Shown: positions 32,040 through 43,700 of the stretch, in pieces | How positions within the stretch are numbered: the stretch's first letter is position 1 | How the letters are laid out: each line of letters begins with the position of its first letter | Assembly (NCBI GenBank): GCA_949361645.1 | Contig: OX442434.1 | Coordinates: 6,958,008 to 7,022,007, forward strand | DNA from: Spongilla lacustris | Taxonomy: Eukaryota > Porifera > Demospongiae > Spongillida > Spongillidae | DNA length: 64,000 bases | Direction of reading: 5' to 3' | The notes under the pieces: generated by a model | Told to the model about the DNA's origin: nothing | The model's database searches: none | The model's input: the letters and a program-made list of their open reading frames with translations, nothing else | Translations under genes and position numbers: made by a program

Positions 32040-32722
32040 TGGACAGACATTGGGACTCATCGAAAGCAAACACGATCCTGTCGTGGAGCCTTGTGCTCTG
32101 ACCCTGGCAGAACTCCATCACGCTGGGCACGAGGCAATACGCAACCCAGTGCGGCAGCTTGGGTACGGGAACCGTTTGATCCGTGTACTGCTCCTCCAGC
32201 CTGGCGTACCTAGCATCCAGTTCCCCCCTGCTCCCTATCTCCGTGCTCTGATCACTCGCCCAGGCGCTCAGCTGGCCCTGTTGCAGCCAGGTGGCGAAAT
32301 ACTCACTGGCTACCTCGTCCGACACTTTAGTGACGTGTCCCTCTGTTCAGATCTGCCTGTGAAGAGGCACCCAGTACAATAGCATGGTTGCAAATGGATT
32401 CTCCTGCAACTCGCGGCCCTTGCGACTGAGAAAGTTGGTGTAGAACAAAACCCTCACTTGAGTAGGACTTCATGAGCACAACTCAACTGGAAGGCCTCCC
32501 AGCAGGGCTGCACATGGACACGCAGGCGGCTGTCGCTTCCTCAATGGCTTTACAGTTCAGTGTGTCCTGGAACCAGTAACTAAACTGATGGAAAAGGTCT
32601 GTCTTGGAGACGAGTTGGTCCTCCTGCTGTGGTCTATCATACAAAGGCAACCGAATCAGACGCTGTTGCAAACTACGAGATGCAGGAAGCTGAACAAACA
32701 TCCTTACTTTCATTCCCATCAT
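32040..32722 (-). pseudogene. PNPO pseudogene, copy B (more complete)
   Basis: It starts further upstream than copy A: ..IRLPLYDRPQQEDQLVSKTD, LFHQFSYWFQDTLN, then [88 protein letters not shown], to [20 protein letters not shown]. Both nonsense codons stand where relatives have Arg, consistent with CGA to TGA decay. The order, spacing and C-terminal RLHDR motif identify PNPO securely. The 3' end is replaced by repeat sequence. Confidence 0.8.
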
Positions 32723-32759
32723 TTACTTGATCCAATCCCATTGCCACCGGCCCTAACAT

Positions 32760-33010
32760 TTGGGGAAGCAAACTGCTCCTTGAAGTTGAGAGCTACAGTA
32801 CTCATGAGAATGGGTTATACATCTGTGGGGGATCCAACAACCTGGGCAGTACTATGTACATGAATGTGAGAGAGTTCTTTCTGAATGCAGACAGTAAGCA
32901 ACCATCCAGCCCTTTTCAAGTGTCACATATTGTGCACATGTATGCTGTGCGTATGTGTCATGGCCATCTTGTAAAGATATTCCAGATAACGCCCACCACT
33001 GTAAGTAGCT
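32760..33010 (+). CDS. Ig-like domain fragment (E-G strands), possible exon
   Basis: The frame reads NIWGSKLLLEVESYSTHENG, then LYICGGSNNLGSTMYMNVRE. The ..ENGLYIC.. phrase with a following G-strand resembles the second Cys half of an Ig-like domain (DxGxYxC). It lies downstream, on the same strand, of the B-C strand fragments at 30.8 and 31.8 kb and could be the other half of that domain, separated by the PNPO-containing block. It stays open to about 33050. Confidence 0.35.
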
Positions 33011-33059
33011 CCCATGTACTAGTATGTGTGCGTATACTGGATGTTGTCTAAGCTACTTA

Positions 33060-33560
33060 ATGTAATTAACTCTAAGGAGCTGGACCGAGAGAGACCGGGC
33101 CCCAGACCCAGTCAGTTATGGATGATTACATCAACTAATCAGTAATCAGATAAATGGTAGATGCTTCGTTCAAAGTCTAGTCTGAATTGATGCAAAGGAA
33201 GTGATGTAGGAACAGTGGTGGATCCAGGGGTGGTTCTGTCGCCAGGAAATACTGTCGCACACATGTGTCCAGAGGCTCAAGACCTGCTCCACCAGCTTGC
33301 AGATGCCTGTACAGGAACAATCAAGTGACTTATCACATTCTCACATAGTGCATGGTGCATGCACAAGCCCTCTTAGGCTTAGCGAGTGAATGAAAACATT
33401 CTCGCACTGTTGCCTGCATCATTCTGTACTCGTTTTTCGAGGTGTCATGGATCAGTCCAATGACATACATGTACTACTAGCATTTTGCTGAAATTAAACA
33501 TATCCTCTTCATAACAATAATGAAAGAGACTGTCTTCGGAGGAGAGCGAAGAGTTTTGTC
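33060..33560. other. No supported gene; GTGGTGGATCCAGGGG trace at 33215
   Basis: Apart from a remnant of the GGATCCAGGGG family, I see only unique sequence. Confidence 0.4.
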
Positions 33561-33569
33561 ATGAAGTTG

Positions 33570-34760
33570 AAGGAAGGAGTTCTTTTTTATCACGCAAAAA
33601 AGAAGGTGGAGAGTGATCTAAAAAATACTTGGGAATATCTTGAGCTAACTGATTAGTAATCTTGTACATTGTAACCGAGAAGGATAGACAAAAGTTCTTG
33701 AAGGATGTCATTGCACTGAACTTGGTGGTGGTCTTTGAATGAGATAAGACACATTCCGAATAGCAGAGAGGTTTTATTGCTGTGGAGTTGTAGATGACGT
33801 GAAACAATTTTGCAAGACATGTGACAAGTGCCAAAGAGTATATTTATGTACTGATGCTATTCTATGCATATGACTTATACAATTGTTCAATCACGTATAT
33901 TTGACAAGACTTCTGCAGAGCTCCACCCAATTCCTGTCATAGGAGAAGTATGGCACATCATATAGGTGTAGATCTGATTGGTCCTACACCACAAAAATAA
34001 GTATGTAATGACTGTCTCTTGTCTATTTTCTAAGTGGCCTGATGCAATACCCCTATCTGATAAGACTGCCACTGATTAGAGTTGCTGAGCTTTTGTTCCA
34101 CTGTTTTACCAGACATGGATGTTGCACGGTTAAGATAACAGATCAAGGACGAGAATTTATTAACAAGGTACCTTATAAGTAGCCACATTTACATGTATGT
34201 TATAATGAAAAGGTTAACGATGAATTGTGTAGATTCACTGGAGTAAATTGTAACCTGTCAAGTGCATATCATCCTCAGAGCAATGGTTAGGATGAGCAGT
34301 TCAACCAGACACTTCAGCGTCAATTACTGAAATTTTGTTGATTCAGAGTAAACAAATTGGGATCAGTATCTCAATGCTATACTTTTTTTCATATTGCATT
34401 TCTATTCAAGATCCAACCAAGTATTCACCCTTATTTCGGTATATGGCAAACATTCTCATTTGCCCATTGAATTCAGTATGAGACCAAACTCATATCCAGA
34501 ATCATATGACATGAATATGCAGCAATCTTGAAAGAAATATTGAGGTATTATTATTATTTTAATTCCATTAAATGCACATATTGACATGCTAGGCAATGAT
34601 AAATGGCTCTACAAAATACTCAGAAAGCTCAGTGCAGCCAGAAAGTATTACTTTGACGCAGCACACAACATTGATAAAGGACTATACAAAGTGGGAGCTG
34701 TTGTGCTACTAAGAAATAAACCAAAAAGGGTTCTAAAATGGAACCAAACTGGACAGGACA
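33570..34760 (+). pseudogene. Decayed LTR-retroelement integrase
   Basis: Successive plus-strand frames show the integrase zinc finger tail (CGVVDDVKQFCKTCDKCQR, about 33775-33838), then the core start (GVDLIGPTP), FSKWPDAIPLSDKTAT, HGCCTVKITDQGREFIN, SSAYHPQSNG and FNQTLQRQLLKF. The post-core YGKHSHLPIEF region and a C-terminal NIDKGLYKVGAVVLLRNKPK block follow. This order is that of Ty3/gypsy-type integrases, also found in KRBA2-like proteins. Many stops and frame changes, and the 34420-34640 part recurs at 29.8-30.1 kb. It is a dead element; no LTRs were identified. Confidence 0.8.
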
Positions 34761-35355
34761 GTTGTTCATGAGGTCTTTTCTAAAGGAACATGTAGACTCT
34801 CACAGGTGAAGAAACCTTACAAAGTACGGCTGAAACTATACCATCAGAATGGTTGGTTGAAAATGTGTGTATTTTGTGCTTTCAAATTTTATTTTACACA
34901 GCACCAAAAACTGAGTTGGACAAGATCAGTAAATTACCAGATTTTAAGACGGGTCTCACTTCCAAAGCGTCTGACAAAGCAAAAGATAGGCACTTTTGCT
35001 CAAGTAAAGCTTTGTACCACTGACTACATGTGCATGATAATAATAAATGGGGGCTGTTAAAATTACATAAATGCATTTTACTCGTGTAATTGCTGAAGAT
35101 GCAGAGGGTAGTATTGGAGCCAACTATTGTGTAACTGACATAAATCATCCTATTTTGCCCCAAGCAATATGTATAGCTTTGAATATAAAATGTTACAATG
35201 TTCACAATGTGGACAAAAACACTAGTTATACTCAATGAATCATCACAAATTAATCTATAATCGACGAGCACCCGGTTAACCTGGCAATTGACAGGTTAAC
35301 CTGTCAACTTTCACTAAGATTACCTATAACGATTACCTCATGCAAAGGGCTAAAA

Positions 35356-37507
35356 ATGGCTTCTCGAGGAGCTGCTGGCACACAGCTTTCAGTGCCAAAA
35401 GGAACCAGCACTTCATCTTATTCCACTCCAAAGCTTCATGACGAAGTAACGCGGCAAGGCAGACAACTTACGAAGGCAAAGCGTACGTTCGGATCCGGTT
35501 GGATGGAGTCTAGCGTAAAGGGAAAGGTGATTTCTGTCGCTAAAACTAAGTGGAGAGTGGAGTGGACCATCGGGGAGGCCACTATTGTCTTGGATCACAG
35601 AAAGGCATTTTGGAAGCCAAAGATAACTCCTACAAATGGAGACGTTGGTTCGGTAAGCAGTCCAGCGGTAGAAAACGATCGTCTTGAGGAAGAAGAAGAC
35701 CGAGGAGATAATGAAATGGAAGCTGCTCGTGAGGACGATAACGAAGGACACGAAGAAGGTGAAGATGATGCCAACGATCCCCTAAAGTGCAAGCTGGGAG
35801 GTGAATTCCTGAAGTGGGAGAAACTCGATAGTGGAGTGATAGTTGACCAGCGTGCCAAGGATGGGTGGGGTAACAAATTGTTTAGAGTCCACTGGCCACG
35901 TGAAACGGCACATCAGGAGCATAAGACAGAGGAGGAATGCTGGAATCTTTTGTTTCCTGTTCATTGGTTTCTTGCTGAAAATGGTCCACTGGGTTGGACT
36001 AATGCATCATTGCCTGACAACGTGGATGTTTTTACTGAATATCAATTTATCCAGTGCATTGGAGTCTTATATGGAAAGTGTCTTTTACCATCAGGTAGCA
36101 TTCGTGAGTTGTGGAACAAGACAACAGATGGATTTGTACAGGCAATGAACATCGGAGGAAGGTTTGGGTTGCGAGATCGTTTTGAGCAATGGAGAAAATA
36201 TCTCAAGCTATGGCCTCAAGGTTCTGCTGATAATCCCTATGCCCATGTTACTTACCTCATTTCTGCCTTCAATGAGACTCGCAAAAACAATGTAGCTCCT
36301 GGAACTGGTGTGTGCATTGATGAGAGTATGGGTAAATGGATCCCATTCTTTTCTGACACACCAGAAGGCATCCCTCATCTCACTAAATTGATAAGAAAAC
36401 CAGTTGGTGTTGGATCCGAGTACAAGTGTATGGCTGATGCATTTTCTGGCATCATGCTTTTCCTTGAATTGCAACAATGCAAGGAAAGTATGGAGCAAAA
36501 GAAATGGTGTGATAAATACCCAAAGCATGTAGCTCTTTCATTGTGACTGACTGAAATGCTGCATGGCAAGGGACATATAGTGTATGGAGATTCATACTTC
36601 ACATCCATACAGACAGTGAAGGCCCTTCTAGAGCATGGCACATACTATTTAGGCATGCTCAAGACAGCCTCAGCTGGATTTCCAAAGAAATATCTCCAAT
36701 CTCTTGCTTGGGATGAAGGAGCTCTGAGAGGGGACACTCGCACTGTGCAGCATGAAGCAGGCATCAATGGGGCACAAAAGATCATCTATGGTCATGCATG
36801 GAATGAACCTGGATCGGAGGGATTTCCAAAGAAGATTTTGTGCGGGTCAGCACACCACACTCTGCCTGTTGACCCTCATGTAAAACAGAGGTGGATGATA
36901 AATGAAGACACAGGAAGTAGTGCGAATAACTCGCACTGTGCCTAGAACATCGGCAATCAAGGAATATTTCCAGGTAGCATGTGTTGTTGATGTACATAAC
37001 CACCTTAGGCAAGGCAGTTTAGCAATGGAAGATGCGATATGTACACATGATTGGTGGTTCAGAAATTTTTGCACCATTATCGGTATGTGTGAAGTTGATT
37101 CCTTCAAGCTACATTGCTTGGAAAACAAATTGCCGACACCTCCAACACACAATAAATTTATTGAACGGTTGACCGTGCAATTACTGACTAACAACAGGGC
37201 AGGGGCGCCAGTAAAAACCCATGAGCAAATGAGATTACGAAAAAGGAACAGAGATGTGTTACGGGAAGAAGAGGAGGAGATGGAGGATCCAACTGCTCAT
37301 GAGGCTATTTCTGTAGCTGACTGGAAGGCTCAGAATTGTGATAAAGGGAAGCGAAGCCCGAGGCAGGCAATGCATGGAACCTGTGTTAGGTGTAGAGTGT
37401 GCACAGATGGGGCTCATCCTAATGCAACTACTGCTGCCTCAAGTGCAGCAATGAAGAAGGGAAGCCATTTGGGATGTGTGGATCGAAAACTGGGCGATCA
37501 TGCATAG
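35356..37507 (+). pseudogene. piggyBac-like transposase, nearly full length, two lesions
   Basis: It moves DNA by cut-and-paste at TTAA. The frame opens at ATG 35356 and runs 396 codons, then an in-frame TGA (36544-36546). It resumes in the same frame to about 36945 and shifts by +1 to finish at 37507. An acidic N-terminal stretch (EEEEDRGDNEME, EGEDDAND) precedes the DDE domain. Catalytic Asp candidates are in CIDESMGKW (D322), VYGDSYFTS and VVDVHNHLRQ. A C-terminal Cys-rich segment (CVRCRVC..C) follows. Lesions are one nonsense codon and one frameshift near 36903-36945; otherwise it is well preserved. Flanking TTAA sites are present (e.g. GGTTAACC near 35272) but I could not match a pair of inverted ends. 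Confidence 0.8.
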
Positions 37508-37894
37508 AGAAACATCAATGAGATGCTTTGAAGAATGCTGTGTAGTTAAAGTTTTTCTTTACTTTCCTGAGACACCACATGTAAAACTCCATGATTTTGC
37601 ATTTAATAATGCTTTTCTGATATGTACTATCCAATGAACATGTTTGGTACCTTTAAACTTTGAAGTTAGAGGTGTAAAAACCAAAAATAACCCTCTAATT
37701 TGGACATGTTTTGTCTACAACAAAATTAACCTCTGTCAGAAGGAATGGGTACCCCTGGACAGCTCGATCAGCCTCTCTGTAATTAGTCGTCATGCATTTA
37801 TAAATTTTTTAAATACAAGTAGTTCTATATTTATGGAGGACATCCTTGAATCTTCATAACCGTCTCTACGCTGACTACGCGTACCAGCATTGCC

Positions 37895-39490
37895 ATGATT
37901 ACACGGCACTACTTCAGCACTAAACAGAGATGGCACTTCACATGCACAACACCATACCACTACTTCACAAGCACTGCACCATACCACTACACAATCGGCA
38001 CCATAGCACTACACATTTGGTACCATAACACTACACAATCAGCACCATAGCACTACACAATCAGCACCATAGCACTACATAATTAGCACCATAGCACTAT
38101 ACAATCAGCACTATAGCACTAAACAATCGGCACCATAGCACTATACAATCAGCACCATAACACTACTTCACCCATGGCACTACTTCAGCACCAAACAGGG
38201 ATGGCACTACTTCACATGCACAACACCATAGCACTACTTCACATGCACAACACCATAGCACTACTTCACATGCACAACACCATAGCACTACTTCACATGC
38301 ACAACACCATAGCACTACTTCACATGCACAACACCATAGCACTACTTCACATGCACAACACCATAGCACTACTTCACATGCACAACACCATAGCACTACT
38401 TCACATGCACAACACCATAGCACTACTTCACAAGCACTGCACCATACCACTACACAATCGGCACCATAGCACTACACAATCAGCACCATAGCACTACACA
38501 ATCAGCACCATAGCACTACACAATCAGCACCATAACACTACACAATCAGCACCATAGCACTATACAATCAGCACCATAGCACTAAACAATCGGCACCATA
38601 GCACTATACAATCAGCACCATAGCACTACTTCAACTATGGCACTACTTCAGCACTAAACAGGGATGGCACTACTTCACATGTACAACACCATAGCACTAC
38701 TTCACAAGCACTGCACCATACCACTGCACAATCGGCACCATAGCACTACACAATCAGCACCATAGCACTACACAATCAGCACCATAGCACTACACAATCA
38801 GCACCATAGCACTACACAATCAGCACCATAACACTACACAATCAGCACCATAGCACTATACAATCAGCACCATAGCACTAAACAATCGGCACCATAGCAC
38901 TATACAATCAGCACCATAACACTACTTCACCCATGGCACTACTTCAGCACTAAACAGGGATGGCACTACTTCACATGTACAACACCATAGCACTACTTCA
39001 CAAGCACTGCCCCATACCACTGCACAATCGGCACCATAGCACTACACAATCAGCACCATAGCACTACACAATCAGCACCATAGCACTACACAATCAGCAC
39101 CATAGCACTATACAATCAGCACCATAGCACTACACAATCAGCACCATAGCACTACACAATCAGCACCATAGCACTACACAATCAGCACTATAGCACTACA
39201 CAATCAGCACCATAGCACTACACAATCAGCACCATAGCACTACACAATCAGCACCATAGCACTACACAATCAGCACCATAGCACTACACAATCAGCACCA
39301 TAGCACTACTTCACCCATGGCACTAAGTACTTCAGCACTAAACAAGGATGGCACTTCACAAGCTTCAGAAACACAGCACCATAGCACTACAAAATAAGCA
39401 CCACAGCACCACTTCACAAGCATAGCACCATAGCACCACTTCACAAGCATAGCACCATAGCACTACTTCAGAAGCACAGTGCCACCATTA
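37895..39490. repeat. Higher-order minisatellite, 22-bp and 27-bp units
   Basis: Two basic units alternate in blocks: AGCACCATAGCACTACACAATC (22 bp) and a 27-bp unit ACTTCACATGCACAACACCATAGC(ACT). A spacer containing GCACTAAACAGGGATGGCAC starts each super-block (37918, 38197, 38656, 38953 and 39340, approximately). The 95- and 105-codon frames at 38.16-38.49 kb are simply the 27-bp unit read through. Confidence 0.95.
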
Positions 39491-39494
39491 GGTG

Positions 39495-39740
39495 CATAGG
39501 AAGGTATTTAAAGGTAGGGGTACAAATAAATAAGCGTGTTTATAGGTTGAGGACCTGACTCAGAAATTTTAGGATGGCGTATAGCACTTTTCCACCCTCC
39601 ATTTATACTTTTATACATCATACTGAATAAAGGTGAGGGGGGAGGGCAATGTAACCCGATGACAATAAAATGGGGGCAATGGCCCCCATGGCCCTTGCTT
39701 CCTTGCATAATGAGGTGCGTTTCTATGGGAGTCATACATT
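39495..39740. repeat. Dispersed repeat TTTAGGATGGCRTRTRGCAC family, copy 1
   Basis: GCATAGGAAGGTATTTAAAGGT, TTTTAGGATGGCGTATAGCAC and AATGGGGGCAATGGCCCCCA match, in order, 52885-53100 and (inverted) 53545-53760. It borders the minisatellite whose relatives also border the other copies. Confidence 0.75.
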
Positions 39741-39759
39741 TTGACATACAGCTACCTCG

Positions 39760-40490
39760 CTATTTGCATGTCTAGGCTGAAACTAACAAAAACAGAATCT
39801 ACACTGTAGGGCATGTTTAACAACATATGATGAAGCTTTGATATGGTCGTCGTTTTTGCTAAAATTTAAAGCAAACATCAAAATTGCTCACTACAAATTA
39901 AGCAATATTGGTGACCGTTCAGCTGCTATGAGCTCCAGAATGCTCAACATTGCAGGTTTCCACATTAATCGAGTCACCAAAACTTCCGGGAGCTATTCCG
40001 CCCAAATGATGTGTAGTTTCTGCAATACTTCAGAAAACGTGACTGATTTTAGAAAACATTTTTCCAAGGGGGTGTGACACATCGACTTGTAACTTAATAG
40101 AAGGCGCAAAGAAGTTTTTTTTTTTTTTTTTACTGTAGGAAACACATGTGCATACAATACAAACCACTTGTTTTATCCTTTAAATACATACTTCACGATA
40201 TATTTAAAATTCCGATTATCGTTCGTCATAATACAAGGCTCAAAATACCCGGGAGCACTCTACACCCTACACTACCTTGTATAGCACACACCTACAAATA
40301 AAATATGAGTGTACTTCAAATGTGTACTAGGTGAGTGAAAGGAAAAAGGCACTCACCATTATGTCACTTTTTGCAGGCCACTTCACATTGTCATAGAGCA
40401 GGTAGAGTCAGGTCTGATCTGTGTAAAATGGGAGTGGGTAGAAGGTTACGTGTATACATTTGTATGTCCATCACTTATATGACAAATAGC
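39760..40490. other. No recognised gene
   Basis: An 80-codon plus frame ending at 40077 (SNIGDRSAAMSSRMLNIAGF..) has no family features. A T(18) tract follows at 40114-40131. Confidence 0.35.
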
Positions 40491-40494
40491 ACCT

Positions 40495-40680
40495 ATAGGT
40501 GTGGCCAGTGAGTGAGAAGTAGTGGGGTGTTGCTAGAGGGCCTCTGGGTGTGGCCAGTGAGTGAGAAGTAGTGGGGTTAATGACTGTCACTAGAAGGCCT
40601 ATGGGTGTGGCAAATGAGTGCAAAGTGGTGGGGTTAATGACTCGCTAGAGGGCCTATGGGTGTGGCCAGTGAGTGGTGGG
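40495..40680. repeat. Minisatellite, GGGTGTGGCCAGTGAGTGAG, about 58-bp period
   Basis: Three to four imperfect units each with GTGTGGCCAGTGAGTG, AGTAGTGGGGT and TAGAGGGCCTATGGG. Confidence 0.85.
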
Positions 40681-40762
40681 CCCAGATAGAAGTGGGGAGG
40701 AGGAGGGAGGATTGGGGAGGAGAGTTAAAAGGCAGTGTGTGTGGTAGTGCTAAATACACATA

Positions 40763-43700
40763 GGGTAGATTAAGGTAATTTCGCCAGGGGGGAGTGTTCG
40801 CCACCCGTAACTTCAAACGCCGCGCTAGGGCTTACCTGACGTTTTTATATCGCAGCAAAATATGGAAATATTAGTACATGGAGTCTGTGTTTACGGCCCA
40901 CAATTTTAGTTCAATTAGCTATTTCGGTTCTTACAAAAAAAAAATCAAAAACTAAGCTACCTCAATTTTCGGCAAAAGTGGTGCGGTAAACAACGCGCGA
41001 TTGGAAGTGAGTTTACCTGGTGCAAGTCGCTGTCTGTCAAATACGTAGTCATGATCTGTTTAAATCTTGTTATTAGAGGAGAGTGGTGATTTCTGGACAA
41101 TATATGTAGTTCTATTTGTTATGAAACTTACTAGCTTGGGAATTAGGGTGGGTGGCGGACACTCCAATCGTAAATTACGCTATTAAGCAGTAGTCGCCAC
41201 CCCTGGCGACTACTCAAACTTTCTGAAATGATGAAGTGAGAATAGTCAAAATAGCTACCATTAGGCCTATAAATGTTTGCTACCAATTATATATAAGTAC
41301 TGTGAGTTGTTCATGTTGGGTAGGAATGTTCGCCATGGGGGCGTGGCCTTCTTTCCCATACCCACATAATGGGATGTGCATAAATATATATATTTTTCTG
41401 ACACTTCATGCTTCAAATGGTTATTTTCTGTTTCTGGCCTTCTAATCAAACTCAGTTCAGTTGTTTGAGCCAACTCTAGCCCTTGGATCTGTATGTTTGA
41501 ACTAACTGCAAGCCAGAGATGTACAAATCGAAGCCGTTCGATCCAAAAAATACTAGCATCGCAAAGAAACACTCCCAGGGCGTTTAAAGGGCTACAGTGA
41601 ACAAGCTTACTTGTTTTAGCAACGTCCTATGTAAAAACCACTTTTGTTACACTTCGCAACAACGAAATACAGGGGGTGGCGAACAGAGGTCACTGTCTCC
41701 TATTGTCTCTAGCTTGGTTTTTCGTCATTTCGTCCTTTTTTCGGGCATTAATTAGAATGCCTGCCTGTTGTCGTTGTAACAAGAAAGGTGTCTGTCGAGG
41801 ATGTGAGTGTGCTCGGTTGGGAAAGGTGTGTACCTCATGTCTCCCATTGCGTCTCGGTCAGTGTACTAATACTAGAACGAAGTATCAACATCAACCTCCG
41901 GCTCCAGCGAGTACCAATACTCCGGATCCATTATCTACCGTTCCCAAGCAGCCAGTTCAAAAAACGTCAGGTGAGCAAACGTCGGATGATTTAATGAACC
42001 AGAAGATGCAACAAGCGTATGGGGCTAAGATGTATACTTCTTTTGACACTTATGACACTTCTCTATGGGAAATTATGTGGAAGCATGTTGTACGCATGTC
42101 AAATGTGCAGTATTCCCTACCTGATGGAGTAGTCGGTCGTGAATTTGTTCAGTTATTGACAGATGAATTAGGTTTGTTAGCTGACGGCAAAAGTGTTTCA
42201 GAAAGACTCATGTGCCTCACCCCAATGCTGTTGGGCAGGGATGATATGATAAGGAAGTCCTGTGACATTAGGCGCCTAGTTGCAAAGCGTATGGAATTGT
42301 GGAAATCTGACCATTTTGATGCACTAGCGTCTGAACTGGAACGTTGTGCTGGCCATCTAACCAGACGGTCAAAGCAAAAGATGGATGATACTCACACTAT
42401 ACGGGTATTCTCACGACTCATGCTTTGTGGTAAAGTCAAAGATGCCACCCGTTGGATCACAGGTAGAACTGCTGGTAGGGTACTGGAATCTACTGATATT
42501 GATTCGAAATCAGGAAAAACTGTTTTAGATGTCCTCAAAGAGAAGCACCCACCCCCTGGCAAGCTCAACCCAAATGCATTTTTGCACTGTGACCCATTAC
42601 CACATCTGGTTGACATTGATGTAACTGCAGCTCATGTTGAACAAGTGGCACACCATTGTAGAGGTGCAGCTGGACCTAGTGGAACTGATGCCATTCAATG
42701 GCAACGGTTTTTATTAAGATACGGAATCAAGAGCAATCATTTGAGAGAAGCAGTTGCTGCACTGACCCGTAGACTCGCAAATTCGGTTGTAGAGTGGACT
42801 GAAATCAAGGCATTGATGGCTAATCGCCTTGTGGCCTTAGATAAATGTCCTGGTGTTAGACCTATTGGTATTGGTGAAAGTTTGCGTAGGATAGTGGGAA
42901 AAACCATGGCTCTAGTCACTGGGGGTGATGTTCAAGACTTATGTGGTGCAGAGCAACTGGCTACAGGACTGAAATCTGGTGTCGAAGGTGCTATCCATGC
43001 TATGACTGATTTATATGATGAGTTCTCTAGTGATGGCTGGGGTTTTCTACTAGTGGATGCAGTAAATGCATTTAATCTTATGTCCCGGGTGACTGCTCTG
43101 TGGAATGCAAGAATACTATGGCCTAGATGCAGTAGGTTTCTTTTCAACACATACAGAGGTTTTGCTGTGTTGCTGTTACGGAATTCTGAGGAATTCCTTT
43201 ACAGCAGAGAGGGAGTAACACAGGGTGACCCTTTGTCCATGTTGCTATATGCTGTAGCAATGATGCCACTGGTGAACTCTCTTCGCTGCAGAGAGCAATA
43301 TCAACAGAGCTGGTATGCTGATGATTCTGCATGTGCTGGACCATTGAATTCAATCCATTCCTGGCTGGATCTTCTAATCGAACGAGGTCCTACTTATGGT
43401 TATTTCCCAGAACCCACTAAGAGTGTGGTGGTAGTAGCATCGAAGTATGTGGAAATTGCCAAGAGTGCCTTTCAAAATGTGGGAGTGAAAGTCGTTACTG
43501 GACATCGCTTTCTTGGAGGTGTGGTTGGTGAAAGGGAATTTTGTGTGCAATTTGTCAGAGAAAAGGTTGATGTTTGGGTAGACTGTGTGGATAAATTGTC
43601 CCAAGCTGCTATCAAGGCACCCCAGGCTGCATTTGCATCTTTGACAAAGTCTTTGCAGTGTGAATGGGACTTCCTCCAGAGAGTTGTACCAGACTGTGCA

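Noticed and set aside
38163..38491. CACEVVLWC and MHNTIALLH repeat proteins
   Set aside because: Each residue block is one 27-bp minisatellite unit read in frame; no independent coding evidence.
37895..39490. CRISPR-like array of short repeats
   Set aside because: Units are contiguous tandem repeats without unique spacers, in a eukaryotic context.
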